Assembly (NCBI GenBank): GCA_934630385.1
Contig: CAKTWE010000037.1
Span: 1 to 16,681, forward strand
Direction of reading: 5' to 3'
DNA length: 16,681 bases
Origin: an uncultured Collinsella sp.
GTDB taxonomy: Bacteria; Actinomycetota; Coriobacteriia; Coriobacteriales; Coriobacteriaceae
Position numbers and translations under genes: made by a program
Part shown: positions 5,174 to 11,966 of the stretch, in pieces
Numbering within the stretch: the first letter of the stretch is position 1
How the letters are laid out: each line of letters begins with the position of its first letter
The notes under the pieces: generated by a model
Seen by the model: the letters and a program-made list of their open reading frames with translations, nothing else
Database searches by the model: none
Told to the model about the DNA's origin: nothing

Positions 5174-6874
5174 ATGCCAATGCTGCTGGATGAACCTCTT
5201 GGCCTTATCGTTGAGCGCCTTCGCAGGTGGGGGACCGATGACGCATCGGTAGAAGTTAAAGCCTGTACGAATAAATTGAGCGCAGACGTATGGGAGACAG
5301 TGAGCGCTTTTGCGAACACTGCGGGTGGGCTCATTATTTTGGGCCTGAACGAAGCCGAAGGATTTGTTCCTTCCGCCAACTTTGCTATCGACAGGGTGCG
5401 CGACCAGTTTGTTTCGGGTATCGGAGACGGAGGCTCAACGGCGGTGGTAGCCCATGCGCCGCGGTATGAGCTTGATCGAGGCGAGGTCGACGGGCTCCAG
5501 GTTCTTCTGGTGCGTATCTTTGAACTTGAGCTTAAAGCGAAGCCTTGCTATATCGGCGCGCGTGGCGTGCAGAACGGTAGCTACAAGCGCGTGGATGATA
5601 AAGATATCAAGATGTCGCCCGCTGAGTTATATGAGCTGCAGAGTGCGTTGCTTCCGAGCGATGCAGACGGTGCGGTGGTTTCGGAGGCAACGGTCGAGGA
5701 TTTGGATCCAGATGTCGTGCGGTCTATTATCGCAAATCGCCGGCTGCAGACCCCGCGCGTTTTGCGTGGGGCCGATACGCTGGAAAAGCAGCTGACCAGA
5801 CTCAATATCACTACAAAGGACGGTGCCGTGAAGCTCGCAGGGCTTCTGTCGGCGGGAATTTACCCCCAGCAGTTCTATCCCAAGCTGATGATCGATGTCG
5901 CCGTTCATTCCGATGTGGAAAAATCTGCACCCGGGCAACCCCGGTTTATTGACCGCCAGTTGTGCGATGGCCCGATTCCGGCTTGCATCGAAGACGCCCT
6001 CGCCGCGATTGGACGAAACTTGCGCAAGGCGGCGATAGTGCAAGGCGCTGGTAGAAGGGAGGACTGGGAAGTACCCCAGGAGGTTTTGCGCGAGGCCTTG
6101 GCGAATGCCTGCATCCATCGAGAGTATTCGCCCATGTTTGTGGGGCAGGCCGTGAGTGTCGATATCTACCCAGACAGAATAGAGATCAAAAACCCCGGCG
6201 GGCTTTGGGGCGGAAAGACGGTGGACAATCTTGCGGACGGGGAATCGCGCTGCCGAAACCCAAAGCTCATGAGCCTGATGGGGGCGACGCCGTTAGAGCA
6301 TGCCGAGGGGGCTGTTGCGGAAAGCCAGGGATCTGGTATTCCGGCTATGATTCGCGAGATGGAGTCTCGTTCGCTTGGCAGGCCGAAATTTATCGTTAAG
6401 GCCGATTCGTTTACGGTGCTGCTTTCCCGGCACGGGGCGGAGCTTGCTGAAAACCGCATGTGGATTCAGGGCCATGTGGGCACCGAGCTGACGGATCGCG
6501 AGGAAACATTGCTTATGTTTATGCGGGAGCACGGGTGCGTATGCGATGTCCAAAAAATACGAGAGGCTCTGAAGTGGGATTCGGATGACATTCGTCTGAT
6601 CTGCTGGGACCTTGTCGATAAACATGTCCTGTCAAAATGTGGTAAAGACACGTTTGAAATTATCGATATGAGCAGAGAATCGTCAGCCTCGACGGCGGAT
6701 AGGATCCTGGAGGCCCTCAGCGGCGGAATGGATATGACGGCGCGAGAAATAGCGGTTGCATCGGGGGTCAAGGTTTCGTCCGTCCGTTACCATCTGCCAA
6801 AAATGGCAGATAAAGGACTCATTGAAGTAATGGGTTCATCGACGAGCCGCAACCGCCGCTATCGGAGGAAGTAG
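5174..6874 (+). CDS. AlbA_2-domain / HATPase_c_4 transcriptional regulator (COG2865-like, 'RecG-like' family)
   Basis: A 566-residue cytoplasmic protein. The N-terminus (about 5-125) looks like an AlbA_2 (Schlafen-type) domain: VEVKAC near residue 26, then ETVSAFANTAGGLIILGLNE. The middle (about 290-400) looks like the GHKL ATP-binding domain of this family: EALANACIHREYS (E307, N311), RIEIKNPGGL (N340-L344), RNPKL, and GSGIPAM (386-392). The C-terminus (about 435-566) contains helix-turn-helix stretches, including TAREIAVASGVKVSSVRYHL, and ends in a basic RNRRYRRK tail. Such proteins are usually annotated as ATP-binding transcriptional regulators or, misleadingly, helicases. ATG 5180 is an alternative start; the AGAGAGG site precedes both. 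The gene is more AT-rich than its PTS neighbours and sits between direct repeats, which suggests acquisition. Its targets are unknown; the upstream array suggests its own promoter. Confidence 0.82.
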   Translation: MPMLLDEPLGLIVERLRRWGTDDASVEVKACTNKLSADVWETVSAFANTAGGLIILGLNEAEGFVPSANFAIDRVRDQFVSGIGDGGSTAVVAHAPRYELDRGEVDGLQVLLVRIFELELKAKPCYIGARGVQNGSYKRVDDKDIKMSPAELYELQSALLPSDADGAVVSEATVEDLDPDVVRSIIANRRLQTPRVLRGADTLEKQLTRLNITTKDGAVKLAGLLSAGIYPQQFYPKLMIDVAVHSDVEKSAPGQPRFIDRQLCDGPIPACIEDALAAIGRNLRKAAIVQGAGRREDWEVPQEVLREALANACIHREYSPMFVGQAVSVDIYPDRIEIKNPGGLWGGKTVDNLADGESRCRNPKLMSLMGATPLEHAEGAVAESQGSGIPAMIREMESRSLGRPKFIVKADSFTVLLSRHGAELAENRMWIQGHVGTELTDREETLLMFMREHGCVCDVQKIREALKWDSDDIRLICWDLVDKHVLSKCGKDTFEIIDMSRESSASTADRILEALSGGMDMTAREIAVASGVKVSSVRYHLPKMADKGLIEVMGSSTSRNRRYRRK

Positions 6875-6945
6875 GTGCGGCCGAGACGCCTCTCCAGTGC
6901 CTCCCGAAGTTAGAGGGGTGCTAGAGAGGCGGCTGCCTCGCGATA

Positions 6946-6994
6946 TTTCCCCAGATAAAACCTGCCAAAATAAACCTGTCCCTTTTTGGAAGGT
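6946..6994 (+). repeat. REP-like palindromic repeat, right copy flanking the AlbA_2 gene
   Basis: This copy differs from 4791-4839 at four of 49 positions and has the same orientation. Its right arm is degenerate (TTTTTGGAAGGT). It lies 71 bases after the AlbA_2 gene's stop. The stretch in between (6875-6945) has only a weak inverted repeat, CGCCTCTC (6887-6894) with GAGAGGCG (6924-6931), and CTAGAGAGGCGG, which resembles the last upstream operator copy. Between this repeat and larE there is also a short palindrome, CAGGTT-G-AACCTG, at 7011-7023. Confidence 0.7.
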
Positions 6995-7037
6995 GGCAAT
7001 TTATGTGGTTCAGGTTGAACCTGCGCAGCGCCGAGCG

Positions 7038-7064
7038 GTTACGCCGTTTGTAAAACGGCGTAAC
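7038..7064 (-). terminator. Hairpin immediately after larE
   Basis: GTTACGCCGTTT (7038-7049) and AAACGGCGTAAC (7053-7064) form a perfect 12-bp stem with a 3-nt loop, abutting the larE stop codon (7065-7067). No T-run follows on the − strand, so termination is only probable; it may be a 3'-end protecting hairpin or a dispersed palindrome. Confidence 0.5.
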
Positions 7065-7943
7065 TTAAAGGTTCATGTTGCCGTGGATGTAGGGGGCAAC
7101 CTCGGGGGAGATGTGGCCGCAGCCCAGGTTGCGCAGCGCGGACTCGATGGCGGCGGGCAGCGGGGTCTTGCCCTTGTCGTCGACGGCGGTACCGCCGAGG
7201 GCGGCGATCTTGGCGACGTCTGCCGGAGCGGCCTCGATATGCATGCAGCCGCCGACCAGGCGTGCGCGGACCTGTGCCAGGCCAAGATCGTGCAGGTAAT
7301 CCTCGCAGGCGCGGATTAAATCGACCTTTTCGCGCGTCAGCTCTTCGCCCGTAGGGACGCGTGTGGCAAGACAAGCTCCCGCCGGAAGGTTCCAAACGGG
7401 ATAGCCCCATGCGCGCAACAGCTTGCGTTCTTCGTCCTTGGTAAAGCCGACCTCCATAAGCGGCGAGCGTACGCCGAGCTCTTCTGCCGCGCGCATGCCA
7501 GGGCGGTAGTCACCGCGATCGCTTGCATTGCTGCCGTCGATGACGGTGGGAAAGCCGAGCGACTTGGCGTGGTTGACGATGGCGGTGAAGCCGGCGCGCT
7601 TGCAGTGGTAGCAGCGGTCGGCATCGTTGCAGGCTACCTGGGGGAGCTGCAGCTGATCGACCGAAAGATTGAGCACGGGGAGCTTAAAATGCGGCCCTTC
7701 TTCGGCTTGCCCGTCAACGGACCGCTCAAACGAAGCCTGCTCGGGCGTGCCGATGAGCGGCGTGGTGAGATGGACGAGGAGGGTATTGGTAGGCATGATG
7801 CGGGCGCATACGGCGGCCAAAAAGCTGCTGTCAACGCCGCCGGAAAACCCGATAGCCACGCGCCCGTATGCCAAAAGCAGCTGTTCGAGCGCCGATAGCT
7901 TGTCTTGAAGCTCCTCTGCGGGTGCCGTGGTGTCTAAAATCAT
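7065..7943 (-). CDS. larE: ATP-dependent sacrificial sulfur transferase LarE family (PP-loop enzyme)
   Basis: A 292-residue PP-loop ATPase of the LarE family. LarE supplies sulfur to the pyridinium dithiocarboxylate precursor of the nickel-pincer cofactor of lactate racemase and related enzymes. The PP-loop SGGVDSS is at 34-40; DGSNASD (136-142) is typical of the family. It has CYHC (C111, C114) plus C191 in GACLATR. Lactiplantibacillus plantarum LarE donates sulfur from a single cysteine at the last position, and LarE proteins with three cysteines have been linked to a [4Fe-4S] cluster. The start is ATG at 7943, with AAGGATCG upstream on the − strand. No larA, larB or larC is in the window, so the target enzyme is not shown. 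The gene appears monocistronic. Confidence 0.85.
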   Translation of the reverse strand: MILDTTAPAEELQDKLSALEQLLLAYGRVAIGFSGGVDSSFLAAVCARIMPTNTLLVHLTTPLIGTPEQASFERSVDGQAEEGPHFKLPVLNLSVDQLQLPQVACNDADRCYHCKRAGFTAIVNHAKSLGFPTVIDGSNASDRGDYRPGMRAAEELGVRSPLMEVGFTKDEERKLLRAWGYPVWNLPAGACLATRVPTGEELTREKVDLIRACEDYLHDLGLAQVRARLVGGCMHIEAAPADVAKIAALGGTAVDDKGKTPLPAAIESALRNLGCGHISPEVAPYIHGNMNL

Positions 7944-7977
7944 GAAACGATCCTTATCGTTGAGTACTCGATCGAAA

Positions 7978-8005
7978 ACTATAATCCTACTGGGCTGCTT
8001 GTCAT
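7978..8005 (-). promoter_or_regulatory. Candidate larE promoter
   Basis: On the − strand ATGACA (8005-8000) is a 5/6 match to the -35 consensus, and TATAGT (7983-7978) is a 5/6 match to the -10 consensus, with a 16-base spacer. It lies 34 bases upstream of the larE start codon. It shares the intergenic region with the start of the divergent HAD gene. Confidence 0.45.
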
Positions 8006-8039
8006 AAGACTTCTATCTATGTAACGAAAGTGCAATATG

Positions 8040-8056
8040 GTATATACGTTATATAC
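8040..8056. promoter_or_regulatory. AT-rich inverted repeat upstream of the HAD gene
   Basis: GTATATA (8040-8046) and TATATAC (8050-8056) form perfect 7-bp arms with a CGT spacer. The site lies about 60 bases upstream of the HAD gene start and 97 bases upstream of larE. It could be an operator or overlap a TATA-type -10 element; the binding protein is unknown. Confidence 0.35.
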
Positions 8057-8116
8057 AAGTTGCCAAATGCGGTAGAGTTGCGGCAATGCGACAGCGAGAG
8101 TCGATGGGGGACCGAT

Positions 8117-8767
8117 ATGATCAAGGCTGTTATTTTTGACATGGATGGAACGCTGGTCGATACCGAGCGTTTGGGGATTAAGGCCTGGAAGGCAGGCGCC
8201 TCTGAGCTGGGGCTCGCGATTGATGATGCGCTGATTCATCAATTTATCGGTCGCACGCTGCCCGATGTCATGGGCATCCTAGAGGAGCATTACGGCAGCA
8301 GAGAAACCGCCGAGGCGCTCTATCATCGCCACAAGGAGATTCGCGACGAGATGGTCAAGACCGAACTGGAGCTTAAGGCCGGCGCTGCCGAGTGCCTAGA
8401 CGAGCTGCTGGCTGCGGGCTATCACGTGGGCCTTGCAACCTCGTCGCGCCATGTTACAGCGGAACGCAACCTTAAGATGGTCGGACTCTTTGACAAGTTT
8501 GAAACCGTGACCTGCGGCGAGGACGTCGTGCACGGCAAGCCCGACCCCGAGATGTATCTGCTCGCCTGCGAGCGCGCGGGCTTTGCTCCCGAGGAATGTG
8601 CCGTGGTCGAGGACTCACGCAACGGCTGCATCTCGGGCATCACGGCTGGCTGCCACGTCTTTGCCGTTCCCGATATCGTGCCGCTGCCGCAGGACGTGGT
8701 AGATGGCTGCGAGGCCGTGCTCGATTCGTTGTTCGATCTGACGGCGGCGGTCAAGGCCGCGCGCTAG
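8117..8767 (+). CDS. HAD superfamily phosphatase/phosphomutase (subfamily IA, beta-phosphoglucomutase-like)
   Basis: A 216-residue soluble hydrolase. HAD motif I is DMDGT (nucleophile D8, acid D10); motif II is TSS (108-110); motif III is K141 in GKPDPEMY; motif IV is VVEDSRNG (E165, D166). Residues about 15-85 form an alpha-helical C1 cap. Such enzymes remove or move phosphate on small sugar phosphates or nucleotides. The sequence does not show whether this is a phosphatase or a beta-phosphoglucomutase. The start is ATG at 8117, after GGGGGAC; the in-frame ATG at 8030 would add 29 residues overlapping the inverted repeat and has no good ribosome binding site. It stands alone between divergent larE and a convergent ATPase gene. 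Confidence 0.87.
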   Translation: MIKAVIFDMDGTLVDTERLGIKAWKAGASELGLAIDDALIHQFIGRTLPDVMGILEEHYGSRETAEALYHRHKEIRDEMVKTELELKAGAAECLDELLAAGYHVGLATSSRHVTAERNLKMVGLFDKFETVTCGEDVVHGKPDPEMYLLACERAGFAPEECAVVEDSRNGCISGITAGCHVFAVPDIVPLPQDVVDGCEAVLDSLFDLTAAVKAAR

Positions 8768-8924
8768 CGTTCACCCCCGAGCCATTTCAACGACATTTTA
8801 AAGATGCGGTCAACCGCTTAGCTGGGTGGCCGTATCTATATCCAAGATCCTGAACGTGTCCGTGGACGTTGTTTGCCGCTAACGGTGACGACGGCGGCGC
8901 CCGCGCGGAAGCGCCGATACAGCC

Positions 8925-9007
8925 AGCCCCTCTTATCTCGCCAAGGCTACAGTTTTGGCCGATAAGAGGGGCTTTGTGCTTTAAGCGACCGAGGCCGTAG
9001 CCTTGGC
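8925..9007 (+). terminator. Terminator-like hairpin between convergent genes, with competing downstream pairing
   Basis: AGCCCCTCTTATC (8925-8937) pairs perfectly with GATAAGAGGGGCT (8961-8973), followed by TTTGTGCTTT on the + strand. GCCAA (8940-8944) can pair with TTGGC (8955-8959) inside the loop. The loop segment GCCAAGGCTAC (8940-8950) is also exactly complementary to GTAGCCTTGGC (8997-9007), so a pseudoknot or alternative fold is possible. It probably ends transcription from the HAD gene, 157 bases upstream, and may serve the convergent ATPase gene. In 8768-8924 I see no gene. Confidence 0.55.
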
Positions 9008-9038
9008 AAGAGGTTGGCGGAGCTTTGGACGGTACGAG

Positions 9039-10244
9039 TTACTCCAAGAGCCAGTCGATTACGTTGCGCTTGCGAACTCCTTCGTAGTTTGCGTCAGCAA
9101 ATAGCGTGTCGAGCGTAAGAAGCGTCTTGGGATAGTTGTCTCGGACTTTCTTAAAGGGGGCCAACTCGCGGTTGAGGGTGGTTTCGTCGAGCGTGGTGGC
9201 TGAAACCTGAAAATAGGCCGTCTCGTCTGAGCCTAGGGCAACAAAATCGATTTCCCCATCATCGATATCGCCCACGTAGACGTCGTATCCGCGGCGTAGG
9301 AGCTCGAGATAGACAACATTTTCGAGGATATGACCGATGTCGCTGCTCTGAGTTTTGACGAGAGCGCCTCTAAGTCCAAGGTCGACGGCGTAGTATTTGC
9401 CGTTTGTTGTAAGAAGCTGTCGACCGCGCACGTTGTAGCGCGGCGCTGAATACAGCACGAGACTGTCTGTTAGGCCTTTGAGGTACTTGGCGACGGTTTT
9501 CTGGTCGGTTTTGTTGCCGTTGGACGAGAGCGTGTCGGAGATTTTTTTAACCGAGATTCGACTTCCGACGTTATGGAGTAGGAACTTGGTGATATCGCGC
9601 AGGGTCGAGACGTCCGAGACCTTCAAGCGTTCGATAACGTCGCGTATGACTATGGTGTCGTAGAGGCTCATAAGGTAATCGCGCGCCTGGGAGCCCTGGA
9701 TACCCGTTTCGGCGATAAAGGGAAAGGAGCCCCGGGTGATGTACTCGTCAAACAGCTGAGTAAGAGCCTTTCTGCCGTTGGTTTTTGCCGAGCAAAACTC
9801 TTTAAAGGAGAGGGGCAGCATCTTGAGCTCTACGTAGCGACCAGAGAGCAAGGTTGCTAGCTCGCTCGAGAGCAGATAGGCGTTGGAACCGGTTATGTAG
9901 AGATCGACATTGTCCCTGATAAATAGGCTGTCGACGGCTTTTTCGAAGTGCTCGACATGCTGTATCTCGTCCAGAAAAACGTAGTTCATCTTATCGGGGA
10001 CGAGTCTGGCGGAAACGTAGTCGTAGAGTGCTCTATACGACGTAAGAGACTCGAACTCCAGATCTTCAAAGTTGAGGGATATAACCTGGGCATCTGTGGT
10101 TCCATGGTCGCGCAAATGACCACGGTAAATCTCGAATAGCTTCGATTTGCCGGACCTACGCACGCCCGAAACGACCTTGATAACATGTGAGTCTTTCCAC
10201 GAAATGAGCCAGTCGAGGTACTGTTTGCGGTCAATCAAATCCAT
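9039..10244 (-). CDS. AAA family ATPase with DUF4143 C-terminal domain
   Basis: A 401-residue protein of the AAA_14/DUF4143 family, common in gut bacteria and without an assigned biochemical role. Walker A is GVRRSGKS (27-34), Walker B is YVFLDE (88-93), and TGSNA (118-122) looks like the sensor segment; GRYVELKMLPLSFKEF is characteristic. The DUF4143 part covers roughly residues 195-385, including GEIDFV (330-335) and FQVSA (345-349), resembling the degenerate nuclease-like core of such proteins. The start at 10244 is chosen because GGGAGAGG lies six bases upstream on the − strand; an ORF start nine codons earlier lacks this. The gene is less GC-rich than the PTS operons and has palindromes upstream. 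No partner gene is adjacent. Confidence 0.85.
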   Translation of the reverse strand: MDLIDRKQYLDWLISWKDSHVIKVVSGVRRSGKSKLFEIYRGHLRDHGTTDAQVISLNFEDLEFESLTSYRALYDYVSARLVPDKMNYVFLDEIQHVEHFEKAVDSLFIRDNVDLYITGSNAYLLSSELATLLSGRYVELKMLPLSFKEFCSAKTNGRKALTQLFDEYITRGSFPFIAETGIQGSQARDYLMSLYDTIVIRDVIERLKVSDVSTLRDITKFLLHNVGSRISVKKISDTLSSNGNKTDQKTVAKYLKGLTDSLVLYSAPRYNVRGRQLLTTNGKYYAVDLGLRGALVKTQSSDIGHILENVVYLELLRRGYDVYVGDIDDGEIDFVALGSDETAYFQVSATTLDETTLNRELAPFKKVRDNYPKTLLTLDTLFADANYEGVRKRNVIDWLLE

Positions 10245-10270
10245 AAAGCCTCTCCCTGGGTCTAAACACA

Positions 10271-10365
10271 TTGGAACAAAATCAATATTTATATGAAATT
10301 ACAAAAAACATGGAACCGAATCCATTTTATCAAAACAACTCATGAAAATATGGATTGCATTCCAT
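10271..10365. promoter_or_regulatory. Three phased palindromic sites upstream of the DUF4143 ATPase gene
   Basis: ATGGAACCGAATCCAT (10310-10325) and ATGGATTGCATTCCAT (10350-10365) share 5-bp ATGGA/TCCAT arms around 6-nt spacers, with centres exactly 40 bases apart. A degenerate third copy, TTGGAACAAAATCAAT (10271-10286), matches the first at 12 of 16 positions, 39 bases away. The stretch is AT-rich and contains the likely promoter; TATAAA on the − strand (10293-10288) is a possible -10. The sites look like operators; the regulator is unknown. Confidence 0.5.
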
Positions 10366-10406
10366 AAATATCCGTAGCTGCAGCCTTGGCTAATGGGCGT
10401 GGGGCC

Positions 10407-10454
10407 AGTAAAAAGCGCCACAGCGGGGCTGTTTCCGCTGCGGCGCTTTTTACT
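10407..10454 (-). terminator. Terminator of the LacI-family gene (could act both ways)
   Basis: AGTAAAAAGCGCC (10407-10419) pairs with GGCGCTTTTTACT (10442-10454); inside, CAGCGG (10421-10426) pairs with CCGCTG (10435-10440) around an 8-nt loop. A runs and T runs lie in the arms, so both strands read hairpin then T-run. It overlaps the stop codon of the LacI gene by two bases. Confidence 0.8.
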
Positions 10455-11565
10455 ACAGGTAGGCGCCGAGGTTGATGGCGGTGGCTTCGATGTGACTGGT
10501 TGCCTGGGTGCTGGCGCGTTCCAGCAGAAACGGGCGTACGAGCTCTTGGCGGTTGATGTCCTCGATGGCCGTGACCGCGGTGACGGTGCGCGCGGCAGAG
10601 CCGATGCGGACGTGTTTGGTCTTGGTGGCGGGCTTGTTCTCGATCTGCTCCATCAGCAACTGAACGCCCTTGCGGCCAATCTCGTAGCCCGGAGGCGCTA
10701 CTGTGGTCAGTGGGACCGACCCGCTCCAGGCGAGCGGATTGCCGTCGCAGCCTGCCACGCGGACCTGCTCAGGGACGGAGATGCCTTTATCGACCAGCGC
10801 TGAGATGACGCCCGAGGCCAGTACGTCGGTGAGGCCGATGACAAAATCGGGGCGCTCGTCGCCGGAACGCTCGGCGATTTGGGCACCGATGCTGTAGCCG
10901 TCGGCTGCGGTATTCCACTCTCCAGCGTCAATGACCTCAATTTTGATATCGGGATGCAGGGCGAGGGCCTTGTGGATGCCAAGTACGCGCAGGGTGAGCT
11001 GCATGAATGCCGCTCTGCCAACGACGGTGATATGGCGCGCGCCACGGGCAACGGCGAGCTCGGCGATAATGCGCCCCTGTGCCTCGTTATCGGCAGCCAC
11101 GTAGTAGCCGGGCTCGGAACAGTGGATGTCCAGATGGACGATCGACACGGGCATCTTGGCCATTGCGGGGTGCCAGTCAGGGGACGCCATAGGCTGAACC
11201 ATGACGCCGGACATCTGCGTGCCCATAAAATAGCGCAGGTAATGGGCCTCGAGAACGTCGTCGTTATCGGCGTTGGCGATGAGCAGGTCGTAGCCGTGCT
11301 TGCGGGCCTCGTTATGGGCACCGCTGGCAATTTGGAGCGAGAAGCCGTGGTCGAGACGGGGGAGGACCAGGCCAAAGGACTTGGTGGTGCCGCCCGCGAG
11401 CTGACGGGCGCTTTGGTTGGGCAGATAACCCAGGCGATTGATGGTCTCGTTGATGAGTTTGAGGGTCTCGGGGCGCAGCTTTTCGGGATGGTTGAGCGCG
11501 TTGGATACCGTACCCAGCGAGACCCCTGCCTCGCGCGCGACGTCGCTGATTTTTACCTTTGCCAT
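10453..11565 (-). CDS. LacI family transcriptional regulator
   Basis: A 370-residue repressor-type protein. Residues 3-60 form the LacI helix-turn-helix and hinge (ISDVAREAGVSLGTVSNALN, then NQSARQLAGG). Residues about 62-335 resemble the periplasmic-binding-protein-like sensor domain, with TKSFGLVLPRLDHGFS and GLTDVLASGVISAL. A roughly 30-residue tail follows. The start is ATG at 11565, with AAAGGGG upstream on the − strand; 15 more in-frame codons upstream are probably leader. It is divergent from the PRD regulator at 11967, about 400 bases away, so it could act on that operon, but no operator is obvious. Effector unknown. Confidence 0.9.
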   Translation of the reverse strand: MAKVKISDVAREAGVSLGTVSNALNHPEKLRPETLKLINETINRLGYLPNQSARQLAGGTTKSFGLVLPRLDHGFSLQIASGAHNEARKHGYDLLIANADNDDVLEAHYLRYFMGTQMSGVMVQPMASPDWHPAMAKMPVSIVHLDIHCSEPGYYVAADNEAQGRIIAELAVARGARHITVVGRAAFMQLTLRVLGIHKALALHPDIKIEVIDAGEWNTAADGYSIGAQIAERSGDERPDFVIGLTDVLASGVISALVDKGISVPEQVRVAGCDGNPLAWSGSVPLTTVAPPGYEIGRKGVQLLMEQIENKPATKTKHVRIGSAARTVTAVTAIEDINRQELVRPFLLERASTQATSHIEATAINLGAYL

Positions 11566-11661
11566 ACCGGCCCCTTTGATGCGTTTCAAGTACAAGCCAG
11601 ATTGTAGCATCGCCCGCCCCTAGGGTGTCGGTAGGTTTTATCTGGGCAAACGCCGGAGTCC

Positions 11662-11700
11662 AAGCCACCACAAAGGGGACAGGCACCTTTGTGGTGGCTT
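11662..11700. repeat. Dispersed REP-like palindrome, GGACAG core (copy A)
   Basis: A perfect 15-bp stem, AAGCCACCACAAAGG (11662-11676) with CCTTTGTGGTGGCTT (11686-11700), surrounds the 9-nt loop GGACAGGCA. The central 33 bases recur in reverse orientation at 15917-15949 with one mismatch. The element lies about 97 bases upstream of the LacI start. No T-run follows, so it is a repeat rather than a terminator. Confidence 0.75.
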
Positions 11701-11900
11701 TGCCGCACAACTCGAGTTCGGCCCGGCGCGTCTGCCGTTCGCCGGCGGATTTCGACCGTTTGCCCGCGCCGCACATGTTGTGCTTGGCGCGCACTTTGGC
11801 GCCCGCCTATGCCCGTGCAGCCCGTTACGGTTATCAAAACAACCAATCTACCTGCGCAAACGCTAGATAGGCTCATCTATTTCACACGGTTTTCACCAAT

Positions 11901-11940
11901 CCGCAAAAAACGATGTGGCAAAAAATCGACCACTTTGCGG
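11901..11940. promoter_or_regulatory. Nested inverted repeat upstream of the PRD regulator gene
   Basis: CCGCAAA (11901-11907) pairs with TTTGCGG (11934-11940), and GTGG (11915-11918) pairs with CCAC (11930-11933) inside. It ends 26 bases before the start codon. It may be an operator for the adjacent regulator or an RNA hairpin in its leader; neither is proven. Confidence 0.4.
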
Positions 11941-11966
11941 TTAACTGATAGTCGAAAGGAGGCGCC

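Larger units (their letters stand above)
11566..11966. other. 401-base divergent intergenic region
   Basis: No convincing gene is seen. It holds the palindrome at 11662-11700. The LacI gene may use TACAAT on the − strand near 11610 as a -10, with only a weak -35. Bases 11701-11820 are GC-rich without a recognisable signal. Bases 11864-11879 carry a small inverted repeat, TAGAT-6-ATCTA. The right end, 11882-11966, is A-rich and leads into AAAGGAGG before the PRD regulator gene. Confidence 0.6.

Noticed and set aside
11575..11590. LacI-type operator near the start of the LacI gene
   Set aside because: TTGAAACG on the − strand resembles a half-site, but the spacing of the central CG does not fit the usual LacI-family consensus and the other half is absent.
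10879..11607. A 242-codon open frame on the + strand opposite the LacI gene
   Set aside because: It is antisense to a clear LacI-family protein and has no recognisable domain or ribosome binding site.
11697..11820. Small gene in the GC-rich stretch upstream of the PRD regulator
   Set aside because: Open frames here are short, lack ribosome binding sites and show no recognisable protein features.
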